The translations under genes were made by a program, and so were the position numbers. DNA of 64,000 nucleotides from Flavobacterium sp. UMI-01 (lineage in GTDB: Bacteria > Bacteroidota > Bacteroidia > Flavobacteriales > Flavobacteriaceae), in contig NZ_BPLU01000008.1 in assembly GCF_019656315.1 (NCBI RefSeq), positions 124,001-188,000 of the forward strand, read 5' to 3'. Every line of letters begins with the position of its first letter. Position 1 is the stretch's first letter. The notes below the pieces were generated by a model. It ran no database searches. It saw only the letters and a list, made by a program, of their open reading frames with translations, and had not been told where the DNA came from. Below, in pieces: positions 25,994 through 33,765 of this stretch.

Positions 25994-26818
25994 TTATTTA
26001 GAAAATAAAATTGAAGCAATTAATTTATGGTTCAAGACCTCTTCTTCATCGGTAGGACTCACAAAATTTACAAAATTAGATTCATCATAACGTCTCATTT
26101 TCCATTTCTTTTTATTATACTCTAACGAAGTTAGGTTTTCGACCCAATCTCCTGAATTTAGGTAAAGTGTGCTTCCGTTTCTATTGATTTTATTCAAAAT
26201 TTTAGGTTCGTGTATGTGGCCACATATAACATAGTCATAGTGGTTTTCAATAGCAAGTTCAGTAGCTGTTTCTTCAAAATCAGAAATGTGTTTGACCGCT
26301 TTTTTTACACTTGCTTTTATTTTTTTGGAAAAAGAGTAGGGTTCTTTCCCCATTTTGTTAAGAAACCAATTGGCTAACCTATTGAATAGGATTAAATAAT
26401 CATAACCCAAACCGCCTAATTTTGCAATCCATTTAGCATGATGTACTGAAGCATCAAAAACATCACCATGAAAAATCCAAGCTTTTTTTCCATCTAATTC
26501 TAAGACCAATTTATCAACTAGGGAAAAATTGCCCATGTTTAAGTCCGTAAATCGACGTAGCATTTCATCGTGATTGCCAGTGATATAATACACTTTGGTA
26601 CCTTTGGAGGCGAGAGTAATAATTTGTTGAATAACTTTTAAGTGCGATTTTGGGAAATAGGATTTTCTAAATTGCCAAATGTCAATGATGTCACCATTTA
26701 AAACTAAAGTATTGGGTTTTATTGAAGATAAGTATTTGTATAATTCTTTAGCATGGCTTCCGTATGTACCAAGATGTGTATCAGAAATCACAACCAGTTC
26801 CACTTTTCTTTTTTTCAA
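25994..26818 (-). CDS. Metallophosphoesterase, LpxH-like (UDP-2,3-diacylglucosamine diphosphatase family)
   Basis: Calcineurin-like phosphoesterase of 274 aa. Metal ligands lie in VVISDTHLGTYGSH (DxH, residues 9-22), VLNGDIIDIWQF (GDxxD) near 40, YYITGNHDEMLRR (GNHD) near 79, WIFHGDVFDASVHH near 113 and CGHIHEPKI (GHxH) near 199. The order matches LpxH and its longer Bacteroidota homologues, which remove UMP from UDP-diacylglucosamine in lipid A synthesis. Several paralogues occur in Flavobacteria, so this copy may act on another lipid or nucleotide substrate. It stands alone upstream of aroC, on the opposite strand. Confidence 0.82.
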   Translation of the reverse strand: MKKRKVELVVISDTHLGTYGSHAKELYKYLSSIKPNTLVLNGDIIDIWQFRKSYFPKSHLKVIQQIITLASKGTKVYYITGNHDEMLRRFTDLNMGNFSLVDKLVLELDGKKAWIFHGDVFDASVHHAKWIAKLGGLGYDYLILFNRLANWFLNKMGKEPYSFSKKIKASVKKAVKHISDFEETATELAIENHYDYVICGHIHEPKILNKINRNGSTLYLNSGDWVENLTSLEYNKKKWKMRRYDESNFVNFVSPTDEEEVLNHKLIASILFSK

Positions 26819-27065
26819 TGTAATCTTAATTTGAATTTGAGCAAATTAAAGAAAATGAGGAAAAACAAAACTAAAGTTAAGGTTAAGAAAATCATTGGAA
26901 TATTAACCTAAAATCAATATTTGTTTCTTCTAATAAAAGACAAAGTTAAAACTATTTAAGAGGGAAAGATAAGGAAGAGGATTACTCCTTGTTTTTGTTG
27001 TTTTGTTATATCATCAGGCGCGTATTTTTTTAGGGAATATTCGATACATAATCGGTTTAAAATAG

Positions 27066-27073
27066 TATTTTTG
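27066..27073 (+). promoter_or_regulatory. -7 promoter element of aroC
   Basis: TATTTTTG matches TAnnTTTG exactly and lies 16 nt upstream of the aroC ATG, giving a very short leader. Confidence 0.6.
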
Positions 27074-27089
27074 TTCAAAATTTATAATA

Positions 27090-28151
27090 ATGGCAGGAAA
27101 TAGCTACGGCACACTATTTAGATTAACAACTTTTGGAGAATCACACGGAGAAGCTTTAGGCGGAATTATAGATGGATGTCCATCAGGAATAGAATTGGAT
27201 TTTGACGCAATTCAACTGGAAATGGGCAGACGTAAACCAGGTCAATCCGCAATTGTTACACAAAGAAAAGAACCAGATGATGTTCAGTTTTTATCAGGAA
27301 TATTTGAAGGTAAAACTACGGGAACCCCAATAGGGTTTATTATTCCCAATACCAATCAAAAATCAGACGATTATTCCCATATCAAAGATAATTATAGACC
27401 TAGTCATGCTGATTATGTTTATGATAAGAAATATGGAGGTAGAGATTATCGCGGAGGTGGTAGAAGTTCGGCTCGTGAAACAGCAAGTAGAGTAGTAGCA
27501 GGGGCTATTGCAAAACAAATGTTATCGGATATAAAAATCAATGCGTATGTTTCTTCAGTAGGTCCTATTTATTTGGAAAAACCGTATCAAGATTTGGATT
27601 TTTCTAAAATTGAAAGCAATCCTGTACGTTGTCCAGATGAAGCTTTGGCAGCCCAAATGGAAGAATATATTCGTGAAATTCGTAAAGAAGGTGATACTGT
27701 AGGGGGAACAGTTACTTGTGTGATACAAAATGTGCCCATCGGATTAGGAGAACCCGTATTTGATAAATTGCATGCTGAATTAGGTAAAGCAATGCTTTCA
27801 ATTAATGCAGTGAAAGGCTTTGAGTTTGGAAGTGGTTTTTGCGGTTCCAAAATGAAAGGTAGCGAACATAATGATTTGTATAATCCTGATGGTACAACCA
27901 AAACCAATTTGTCTGGTGGTATTCAAGGAGGAATTAGTAACGGCATGGATATCTATTTTAGAGTAGCCTTTAAACCGGTTGCTACTATTATGAAAAAACA
28001 AGAATCATTAGACAATAAAGGAAATATTACCGAAATGACCGGTAAAGGAAGACATGATCCTTGTGTGGTTCCTCGCGCTGTACCTATTGTAGAAGCGATG
28101 GCTGCGATAGTTTTAGCGGATTTTACATTGCTAAATAAAACATATAAATAA
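27090..28151 (+). CDS. aroC: Chorismate synthase
   Basis: Converts 5-enolpyruvylshikimate-3-phosphate to chorismate, the last step of the shikimate pathway, with reduced FMN. The 353-aa protein has all three family signatures: [18 protein letters not shown] near residue 13, [21 protein letters not shown] near 117, and [18 protein letters not shown] near 317. Length and start ([20 protein letters not shown]) are normal. It is a single gene with its own promoter and a terminator-like hairpin after it. Confidence 0.97.
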   Translation: MAGNSYGTLFRLTTFGESHGEALGGIIDGCPSGIELDFDAIQLEMGRRKPGQSAIVTQRKEPDDVQFLSGIFEGKTTGTPIGFIIPNTNQKSDDYSHIKDNYRPSHADYVYDKKYGGRDYRGGGRSSARETASRVVAGAIAKQMLSDIKINAYVSSVGPIYLEKPYQDLDFSKIESNPVRCPDEALAAQMEEYIREIRKEGDTVGGTVTCVIQNVPIGLGEPVFDKLHAELGKAMLSINAVKGFEFGSGFCGSKMKGSEHNDLYNPDGTTKTNLSGGIQGGISNGMDIYFRVAFKPVATIMKKQESLDNKGNITEMTGKGRHDPCVVPRAVPIVEAMAAIVLADFTLLNKTYK

Positions 28152-28207
28152 GCTTTACTATGTTTTAATTAAAAATAAGGTACTGTTTTTAATAATAGTA
28201 TAATAAT

Positions 28208-28250
28208 AAAAAGGTGCAGCATAATTTTTTAATTAAGCGCACCTTTTTTT
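28208..28250 (+). terminator. Terminator after aroC
   Basis: AAGGTGC (28211-28217) pairs with GCACCTT (28239-28245) followed by T7; the loop itself is AT-rich and can pair further (AATT repeats). Confidence 0.7.
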
Positions 28251-28284
28251 GTATCTTTTTCCAAAATTTAAAGTTTGGTATGGC

Positions 28285-29562
28285 ATGATAAAGAAAATGG
28301 AATTGCATTGGAAAATCCTTATAGGGATGCTATTGGGCTTACTTTTTGGATTACTAATGAAAAATTTAGAGCAAAAAGGAATTGTAGTTGATTGGGTAAA
28401 ACCTTTTGGAACAATCTTTATTAATATGCTCAAAATGATAGCGGTACCATTGATCGTAGTGTCCTTGATTGTGGGATTAGCAGACTTGAAAGATATCTCT
28501 AAGTTTTCTAAGTTAGGAGGGCGAACTGTTGTTTTCTATTTATGTACGACCGTAATTGCGGTGTGTTTGGGTTTGTTTTTAGCTAACATTATTCAACCTG
28601 GAAGTTTTATAAATGATGATTCTAGAAAGAGTTTATTAGAAAATTTTTCGGGTGAAGCGACCCAAAAAATCGAATTAGCAGTTGAAACAAAATCTAGTGG
28701 ACCTTTACAACCCTTGGTGGAAATTGTTCCTGATAATTTTTTTAATGCTTTATCTGATAATGGGAGCATGCTACAAGTGATTTTTTTTGTTATTCTAATT
28801 GGCATAGGTCTAATTTTAATCGAAGAACAAAAAGCAAAGCCAGTTGTTGATTTTTTTAAAGGTTTGAATGAGGTTATCATGAAAATCATTGACCTCATTA
28901 TGTTGTTTTCCCCTTATGGTGTATTTTCATTAATGGCAGCATTAATGGTCGAAATCCCTGATTTTAGTACCTTGGGAGCTTTGGGTTTATACGGTTTGAC
29001 CGTTTTAATAGGGCTTTTGATCATGACTTTTATTTTATACCCTAGCTTATTGTTTGTATTCGCTGGAGTAAGGCCGTTGTATTTTTTTAAAGCTATTGCA
29101 CCGGCACAATTATTAGCTTTTTCTACTAGTTCAAGCGCTGCTACCTTACCCGTTACAATGGATTGTGTTACCGAAAATTTAGGGGTCGATGAGGAAGTGT
29201 CCAGTTTTGTTTTACCATTAGGAGCTACAGTCAATATGGACGGAACCAGTTTGTATCAAGCAGTAGCAGCTTTATTCATTGCACAAGCCATGCTACCGTA
29301 TCCACTAGACTGGAGTACCCAATTGATGATTGTAGTAACAGCAACATTGGCTTCAATTGGGTCAGCTGCAGTACCTAGTGCAGGTATGGTGATGTTAGTT
29401 ATTGTTTTGGGACAGGCAGGAATCCCGGAGGCTGGTCTGGCTTTAATTTTTGCTATTGACAGACCTTTGGATATGTGCAGAACGGTAGTCAATGTAACGA
29501 GTGATGCTACAATTGCTACTATAGTAGCTAAATCAGTTGCTAAATTACGGGTTGAAGAGTAA
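28285..29562 (+). CDS. Dicarboxylate/amino acid:cation symporter (SDF, DctA/GltP type)
   Basis: Secondary transporter of 425 aa in the DAACS family, taking up C4-dicarboxylates or glutamate/aspartate with Na+ or H+. It has eight membrane segments and two hairpins; HP1 carries the serine-rich STSSSAATLPVT near residue 284, then the NMDGT motif in PLGATVNMDGTSLYQ near 320, and HP2 has GSAAVPSAGMVML near 366, followed by DRPLDMCRTVVNVTSDA with the substrate-binding Asp/Arg/Asn. ATG at 28285 is preferred over an upstream start at 28249, which lies in the aroC terminator/promoter segment. Confidence 0.92.
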   Translation: MIKKMELHWKILIGMLLGLLFGLLMKNLEQKGIVVDWVKPFGTIFINMLKMIAVPLIVVSLIVGLADLKDISKFSKLGGRTVVFYLCTTVIAVCLGLFLANIIQPGSFINDDSRKSLLENFSGEATQKIELAVETKSSGPLQPLVEIVPDNFFNALSDNGSMLQVIFFVILIGIGLILIEEQKAKPVVDFFKGLNEVIMKIIDLIMLFSPYGVFSLMAALMVEIPDFSTLGALGLYGLTVLIGLLIMTFILYPSLLFVFAGVRPLYFFKAIAPAQLLAFSTSSSAATLPVTMDCVTENLGVDEEVSSFVLPLGATVNMDGTSLYQAVAALFIAQAMLPYPLDWSTQLMIVVTATLASIGSAAVPSAGMVMLVIVLGQAGIPEAGLALIFAIDRPLDMCRTVVNVTSDATIATIVAKSVAKLRVEE

Positions 29563-29624
29563 CAAAAAGAAAATCAACATGCAGTATTTGTTGAATATAA
29601 ACTCAATCTGTTTGTTTTAAAATG

Positions 29625-29632
29625 TATATTTG
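29625..29632 (+). promoter_or_regulatory. -7 promoter element of the hybrid kinase gene
   Basis: TATATTTG, an exact TAnnTTTG match, 17 nt upstream of the kinase ATG at 29650. Confidence 0.55.
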
Positions 29633-29649
29633 ACTACTATTTTTTCTAT

Positions 29650-31845
29650 ATGCAAAAACTTAGATTTTTACTAATCATTCTGTTTTCTGGCTTTGTTTAT
29701 GGTAATGATATAGATACCACTCATACGACACTCTCTAGAAAAGAAATTTTGAAATTAGCGAATGAAGCTTCTGAATGGCTCCATGAATCTAATTTTGAAA
29801 AGTCTTTTAGTGCTTCCCGAATCGTTTTGCATTATGCTTTTGCTAAAGAAGATAATTTTTTAATAGCTAAATCCTACAACACTATAGGGGCCAATTATGA
29901 ACAATTATCGGAATATGATAAAGCCATTTCGTACTATAAAAAAGGATTGGTCTATGCGATGAAAGCTAAAAATGATACGGTAAAAAACTGGATCAATAAT
30001 AACTTAGGAAATATTTATTGTTTTGAAAAAAGAGATTACAAATTAGGCATTTCTTACCTTGATGAGTCACTACGTTTTTATAAGAAAAATAAAGATTCGA
30101 CAAAAATTGTTTTGACTAAATTGAATATAGCGTGGGCTTATTTTGATATTAAATTATTTGAAGAAGGAAAACCTTATCTAGAATTTGTAAATCAAAATAG
30201 TGAAAAATTTTTGACAAAACCCAATTGGGTAATATTGAATGTGCTAAATGGCATGTATTACGGGTATGTTCAAAAACACGAACAAGCGACTGCTTCTTTT
30301 TTAAAAGCAATTGCTTTAGGAATCGCAGAAAAAAACAGAACTGATTTATCGATTACTTACCAAGAATATTCTAATTATTTATTTAAAATAGGGGATTATA
30401 AAAAAGCATATGATTATTTAATTAAGTACAACAAACTTTCTAAAGAAATCCAAAATGATGAAAAACTAAAACGAGCCCAACGTGTAGGTGTCAATGTTGA
30501 ACTCGATGAATACAAACGAAAAGTAGAATCTATAACTGCGGTCAATGTTTTACAAAACCAAAGTTTGAAAAAGTCTAAAATTATTGTGGTTCTTTTTATA
30601 GTTGTTATTGGGATTCTGTTACTGCAATTATACACCTTATATAAAAATTATATTTTTAAGAAAAATGCCAATAAGGAATTGACTTTGACCAATGCTGAAT
30701 TGATTGTGGCTAAACAAAAGGCAGATGAAGCTTCTCGATTAAAATCCCAGTTTGTTTCCACTATAACTCATGAATTGAGAACACCTTTGTATGGTGTGGT
30801 TGGGATTACTAATATGTTATTAGAAGAACATAAAGAATTAGAAAATAGTCCACATCTGAATTCGTTAAAATTTTCCGCTAGGTATTTATTGTCTTTGATT
30901 AATGATGTTTTGCAAATCAATAAAATTGAAGAAAACCGAATCGTACTGGAAGATATGACTTTCAATATTAGTGATGAGATTGAAATGATTATAACTTCTT
31001 TGTCTTTTATTGCAAAAAATCATAATAATACTATCGAAGTCGAAATTGATCCTGCAATTCCTGAATTGTTGATAGGAGATAAATTAAGATTTTCACAGAT
31101 TGTAATTAATTTGTTTAGTAATGCTTTGAAATTTACCCATGACGGAAAGGTAAGTTTTTTTGCCACATTGATTAAAATTGATGGGAATCAATATTTTATT
31201 GAGTTCAAAATTAAAGATACAGGTATTGGTATTGCAAATGAGGATTTAGAGAAAGTATTTGACAAATTTACTCAAGTAGGAAGAAAAGATATAGACTATC
31301 AAGGAACGGGCTTAGGACTTCCTATTGTTAAAAAATTATTAGAATTATTTGACAGCACTGTTAGTGTTAAAAGTGAACTTGGTAAAGGAACTATTTTTTC
31401 CTTTACGATTCCGTTTGAATATGATCCCCAAAAAACAAATGAAATTATCAATAATATTGAAGTCGATTTGACCGATAGTCAGTTTTTTAAAGTTTTAGTA
31501 GTAGATGATAACAACATCAATAGATTGGTGACCCAAAAAACAATTGAAAAACGCAATTACAAATGCGAAGTCGTGGGTTCAGGTAAAGATGCGATTGAGC
31601 TTTTAAAAAACGCTCAGTTTGACGTTATTTTGATGGATATCAACATGCCTGAAATGAATGGCTTTGAAGCTTCTCAAATCATCAGAGCTATGGGAATTAC
31701 TACTCCTATTATCGCACTAACTGCTTTTAGTAAAGATGAAATCACTGAAAAAGCCTTATCAGTGGGCATGAATGACATTATTGTAAAACCTTACGAGGCT
31801 CCCATTTTATTTAAAGTGATTAATCAACTTATTTTAAAGAGATAA
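29650..31845 (+). CDS. Hybrid sensor histidine kinase with TPR sensor and receiver domain
   Basis: Sensor kinase of 731 aa. A signal peptide (residues 1-18) precedes a periplasmic helical region (about 30-300) with several tetratricopeptide-like repeats (AKSYNTIGANYEQLSEYDKAI, TKLNIAWAYFDIKLFEEG). One membrane helix (IIVVLFIVVIGILLLQLYTL, about 310-330) leads to a coiled linker and HisKA, with the phospho-acceptor His374 in ITHELRTPLYG. The ATPase has the N-box NLFSNALKFTHDG, DTGIGI and GTGLGLPIV. A receiver domain ends the protein with phospho-Asp663 in VILMDINMPEMNG and a Lys-Pro pair (VKPYE). No DNA-binding domain exists, so signal output needs a separate Hpt or regulator. Confidence 0.92.
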   Translation: MQKLRFLLIILFSGFVYGNDIDTTHTTLSRKEILKLANEASEWLHESNFEKSFSASRIVLHYAFAKEDNFLIAKSYNTIGANYEQLSEYDKAISYYKKGLVYAMKAKNDTVKNWINNNLGNIYCFEKRDYKLGISYLDESLRFYKKNKDSTKIVLTKLNIAWAYFDIKLFEEGKPYLEFVNQNSEKFLTKPNWVILNVLNGMYYGYVQKHEQATASFLKAIALGIAEKNRTDLSITYQEYSNYLFKIGDYKKAYDYLIKYNKLSKEIQNDEKLKRAQRVGVNVELDEYKRKVESITAVNVLQNQSLKKSKIIVVLFIVVIGILLLQLYTLYKNYIFKKNANKELTLTNAELIVAKQKADEASRLKSQFVSTITHELRTPLYGVVGITNMLLEEHKELENSPHLNSLKFSARYLLSLINDVLQINKIEENRIVLEDMTFNISDEIEMIITSLSFIAKNHNNTIEVEIDPAIPELLIGDKLRFSQIVINLFSNALKFTHDGKVSFFATLIKIDGNQYFIEFKIKDTGIGIANEDLEKVFDKFTQVGRKDIDYQGTGLGLPIVKKLLELFDSTVSVKSELGKGTIFSFTIPFEYDPQKTNEIINNIEVDLTDSQFFKVLVVDDNNINRLVTQKTIEKRNYKCEVVGSGKDAIELLKNAQFDVILMDINMPEMNGFEASQIIRAMGITTPIIALTAFSKDEITEKALSVGMNDIIVKPYEAPILFKVINQLILKR

Positions 31846-31859
31846 ACTCCTTCATAATC

Positions 31860-31883
31860 CTGTAACAATTTGGATTGCTACAG
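31860..31883. repeat. Hairpin between convergent genes
   Basis: CTGTAACAAT (31860-31869) and ATTGCTACAG (31874-31883) pair with one A-C mismatch and a 4-nt loop. It lies between the kinase stop and the convergent symporter stop. T-runs are poor, so terminator activity is doubtful. Confidence 0.45.
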
Positions 31884-31910
31884 AATAGGTGAAGTATAGA
31901 TTTTGTGGGT

Positions 31911-33650
31911 TTAAGAAGGCAATGTTTTCTTTTGAATTTCTGATTCGTTTCTAAACAAAAGTTGTTGTAAAAGCATGGACAAAATAACCGTAAGCATGGC
32001 ACCAATAAAATTAAGCCATAAATAGCCTAGCGTTTCTTTTCCAGTTGGATAAATAATATTGGTAAAATAATAAATGATAAAAATAGTAAGTTGACTCGTT
32101 ACAGCGCTATAAAAAATAGCTTTTGATTTTACAAATTTAAAATAGAAACCTACAAGGAATATACCTAAGACGGTACCGTAAAATATGGAACCGATAATGT
32201 TAACTAACTGAATTAAATTTTCAAATAAAGTTCCAACACAAGCAAATAAAATCGCAATTATTCCCCAAAAAAGTGTGAAAAACTTAGTGGCATTCAAATA
32301 GTGTTTTTCTGTTTTCTCTACTTTTAAATTTCGCTTGTATATATCAATTGCTGTGGTAGATGCCAAAGCATTTAATCCGGAAGCAGTAGATGACATGGCT
32401 GCTGATATGATAACTGCCAGCAACAATCCAATTAATCCTTTGGGGAGGTAATTTAAAATGAAGTGAAAAAACACATAATCTTTATCATTGGTTTCACTAT
32501 TGCTATCAGCTTTAGAAATAATTTCTTTAGCGCGGTCTCGCAAATCTTTTTCTTTTAGGGATAATGTAATCAGTTCTTTTCTTAAAATGGGATTGTCGTA
32601 ATCTTGATTGAGTTGGTCAATATAAAGTAGGTTGATGACTTTTTTATCTTCGGACAGGGTTTCTAATTTTTTTTCTAATGAATGGTATTCGTTTTTGAAT
32701 TTTGATTTTTCGATGGTGATTTTGTTGTTCGGATTGAAATTTAATGGAACTGGATTAAATTGAAAAAACACAAAAACCATAACCCCCGTCAACAGTATAA
32801 AAAACTGCATTGGAACTTTAAGAAAGCCGTTCATAATCAATCCCATCTGACTTTCTCTTACTGATTTACCCGATAAATAACGACCTACTTGAGATTGGTC
32901 TGTGCCAAAATATGCTAATGCTAAGAAAAAACCCCCAGTAATTCCACTCCAAAAGGTGTATTTGTCTTCAGGGTCAGTTGAAAAACTAACGATATCCATT
33001 TTAGAATTTGCACCAGCAATATGCAAAGCATTGGTAAAGGTCATATCATTAGGTAAGAATTTTAGAATCAAGAAAAAAGTAATAAACATCCCCGACATGA
33101 TTACAAACATTTGTTGTTTTTGAGTGACGTTTACCGCTTTGGTCCCACCTGAAAAAGTGTAGATGATAACCAAGACTCCCATCACAATGTTCATGTAGGT
33201 TAAATTCCAGCCTAATAACGCAGATAAAATGATGGAGGGAGCATAAATAGTTAATCCTGTTCCCAATCCTCTTTGAAATAAAAACAATACTGCTGCTAAG
33301 GAACGCGTTTTTAAATCAAAACGTTTTTCCAAATATTCGTAAGCGGTATAAACCTTGTATTTATGATAAATTGGAATGAAGGTTAAGGATATGACAATCA
33401 TGGCAATAGGTAGTCCAAAATAGAACTGTAAAAAACCCATTCCATCATGATAGGCTTGCCCTGGAGTTGATAAGAAAGTAATTGCACTAGCTTGTGTAGC
33501 CATCACGGACAATCCTACGGTATGCCAAGGTGTTTCATTCCCACCAAGAATAAATTCCTGCACGTTTTTGCTTCCTTTGGTTTTCCAAGAACCATAAATA
33601 ACTATAAATAGTAAGGTAACAATAAGTATAATCCAATCAAATAGTTGCAT
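31911..33650 (-). CDS. Sodium:solute symporter (SSS family)
   Basis: Inner-membrane transporter of 579 aa with about 13-14 membrane segments, of the SSS family that couples solute uptake to Na+. The N-terminus runs LFDWIILIVTLLFIVIYGSWKTKGSKNVQEFILGGNETPW; ATQASAITFLSTPGQAYHDGMGF near residue 52 is the family's first substrate-site region. An inserted hydrophilic stretch (about 305-395), rich in lysine and glutamate, splits two membrane parts; such inserts occur in the flavobacterial members. The start is 3 nt after a 35-aa membrane protein gene, and a PIG-L deacetylase gene is first in the unit. The solute (sugar-like or acid) is unknown. Confidence 0.88.
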   Translation of the reverse strand: MQLFDWIILIVTLLFIVIYGSWKTKGSKNVQEFILGGNETPWHTVGLSVMATQASAITFLSTPGQAYHDGMGFLQFYFGLPIAMIVISLTFIPIYHKYKVYTAYEYLEKRFDLKTRSLAAVLFLFQRGLGTGLTIYAPSIILSALLGWNLTYMNIVMGVLVIIYTFSGGTKAVNVTQKQQMFVIMSGMFITFFLILKFLPNDMTFTNALHIAGANSKMDIVSFSTDPEDKYTFWSGITGGFFLALAYFGTDQSQVGRYLSGKSVRESQMGLIMNGFLKVPMQFFILLTGVMVFVFFQFNPVPLNFNPNNKITIEKSKFKNEYHSLEKKLETLSEDKKVINLLYIDQLNQDYDNPILRKELITLSLKEKDLRDRAKEIISKADSNSETNDKDYVFFHFILNYLPKGLIGLLLAVIISAAMSSTASGLNALASTTAIDIYKRNLKVEKTEKHYLNATKFFTLFWGIIAILFACVGTLFENLIQLVNIIGSIFYGTVLGIFLVGFYFKFVKSKAIFYSAVTSQLTIFIIYYFTNIIYPTGKETLGYLWLNFIGAMLTVILSMLLQQLLFRNESEIQKKTLPS

Positions 33651-33653
33651 CTT

Positions 33654-33761
33654 TTAAGAGTATAATTTCATTATTAAATAGAATATCGAAATATAAATAG
33701 CATTGGCAATTAATACCCAACTGTAATTTTTCTCCCATCTGTTTTTTTTATTCGGCTCCAT
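33654..33761 (-). CDS. 35-aa single-pass membrane microprotein, possible symporter accessory
   Basis: Short open frame of 35 codons, ATG at 33761 to TAA at 33656-33654, that is easily missed. It starts MEPNKKNRWEKNYSWVLI, has a basic/aromatic N-terminus, then one membrane helix (VLIANAIYISIFYLIMKLYS, residues 16-35) running to the end. It begins 4 nt after the PIG-L stop (33766) and stops 3 nt before the symporter ATG (33650), so it is tightly inside the unit. Small one-pass proteins are known beside other SSS symporters as accessory subunits; that this is one is inference, backed by position and the plausible coding sequence. Confidence 0.75.
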   Translation of the reverse strand: MEPNKKNRWEKNYSWVLIANAIYISIFYLIMKLYS

Positions 33762-33765
33762 ACTA

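Noticed and set aside
28249..28284. Longer start for the dicarboxylate symporter
   Set aside because: It overlaps the aroC terminator and a likely promoter (TATCTTTT); the ATG at 28285 gives the normal N-terminus.
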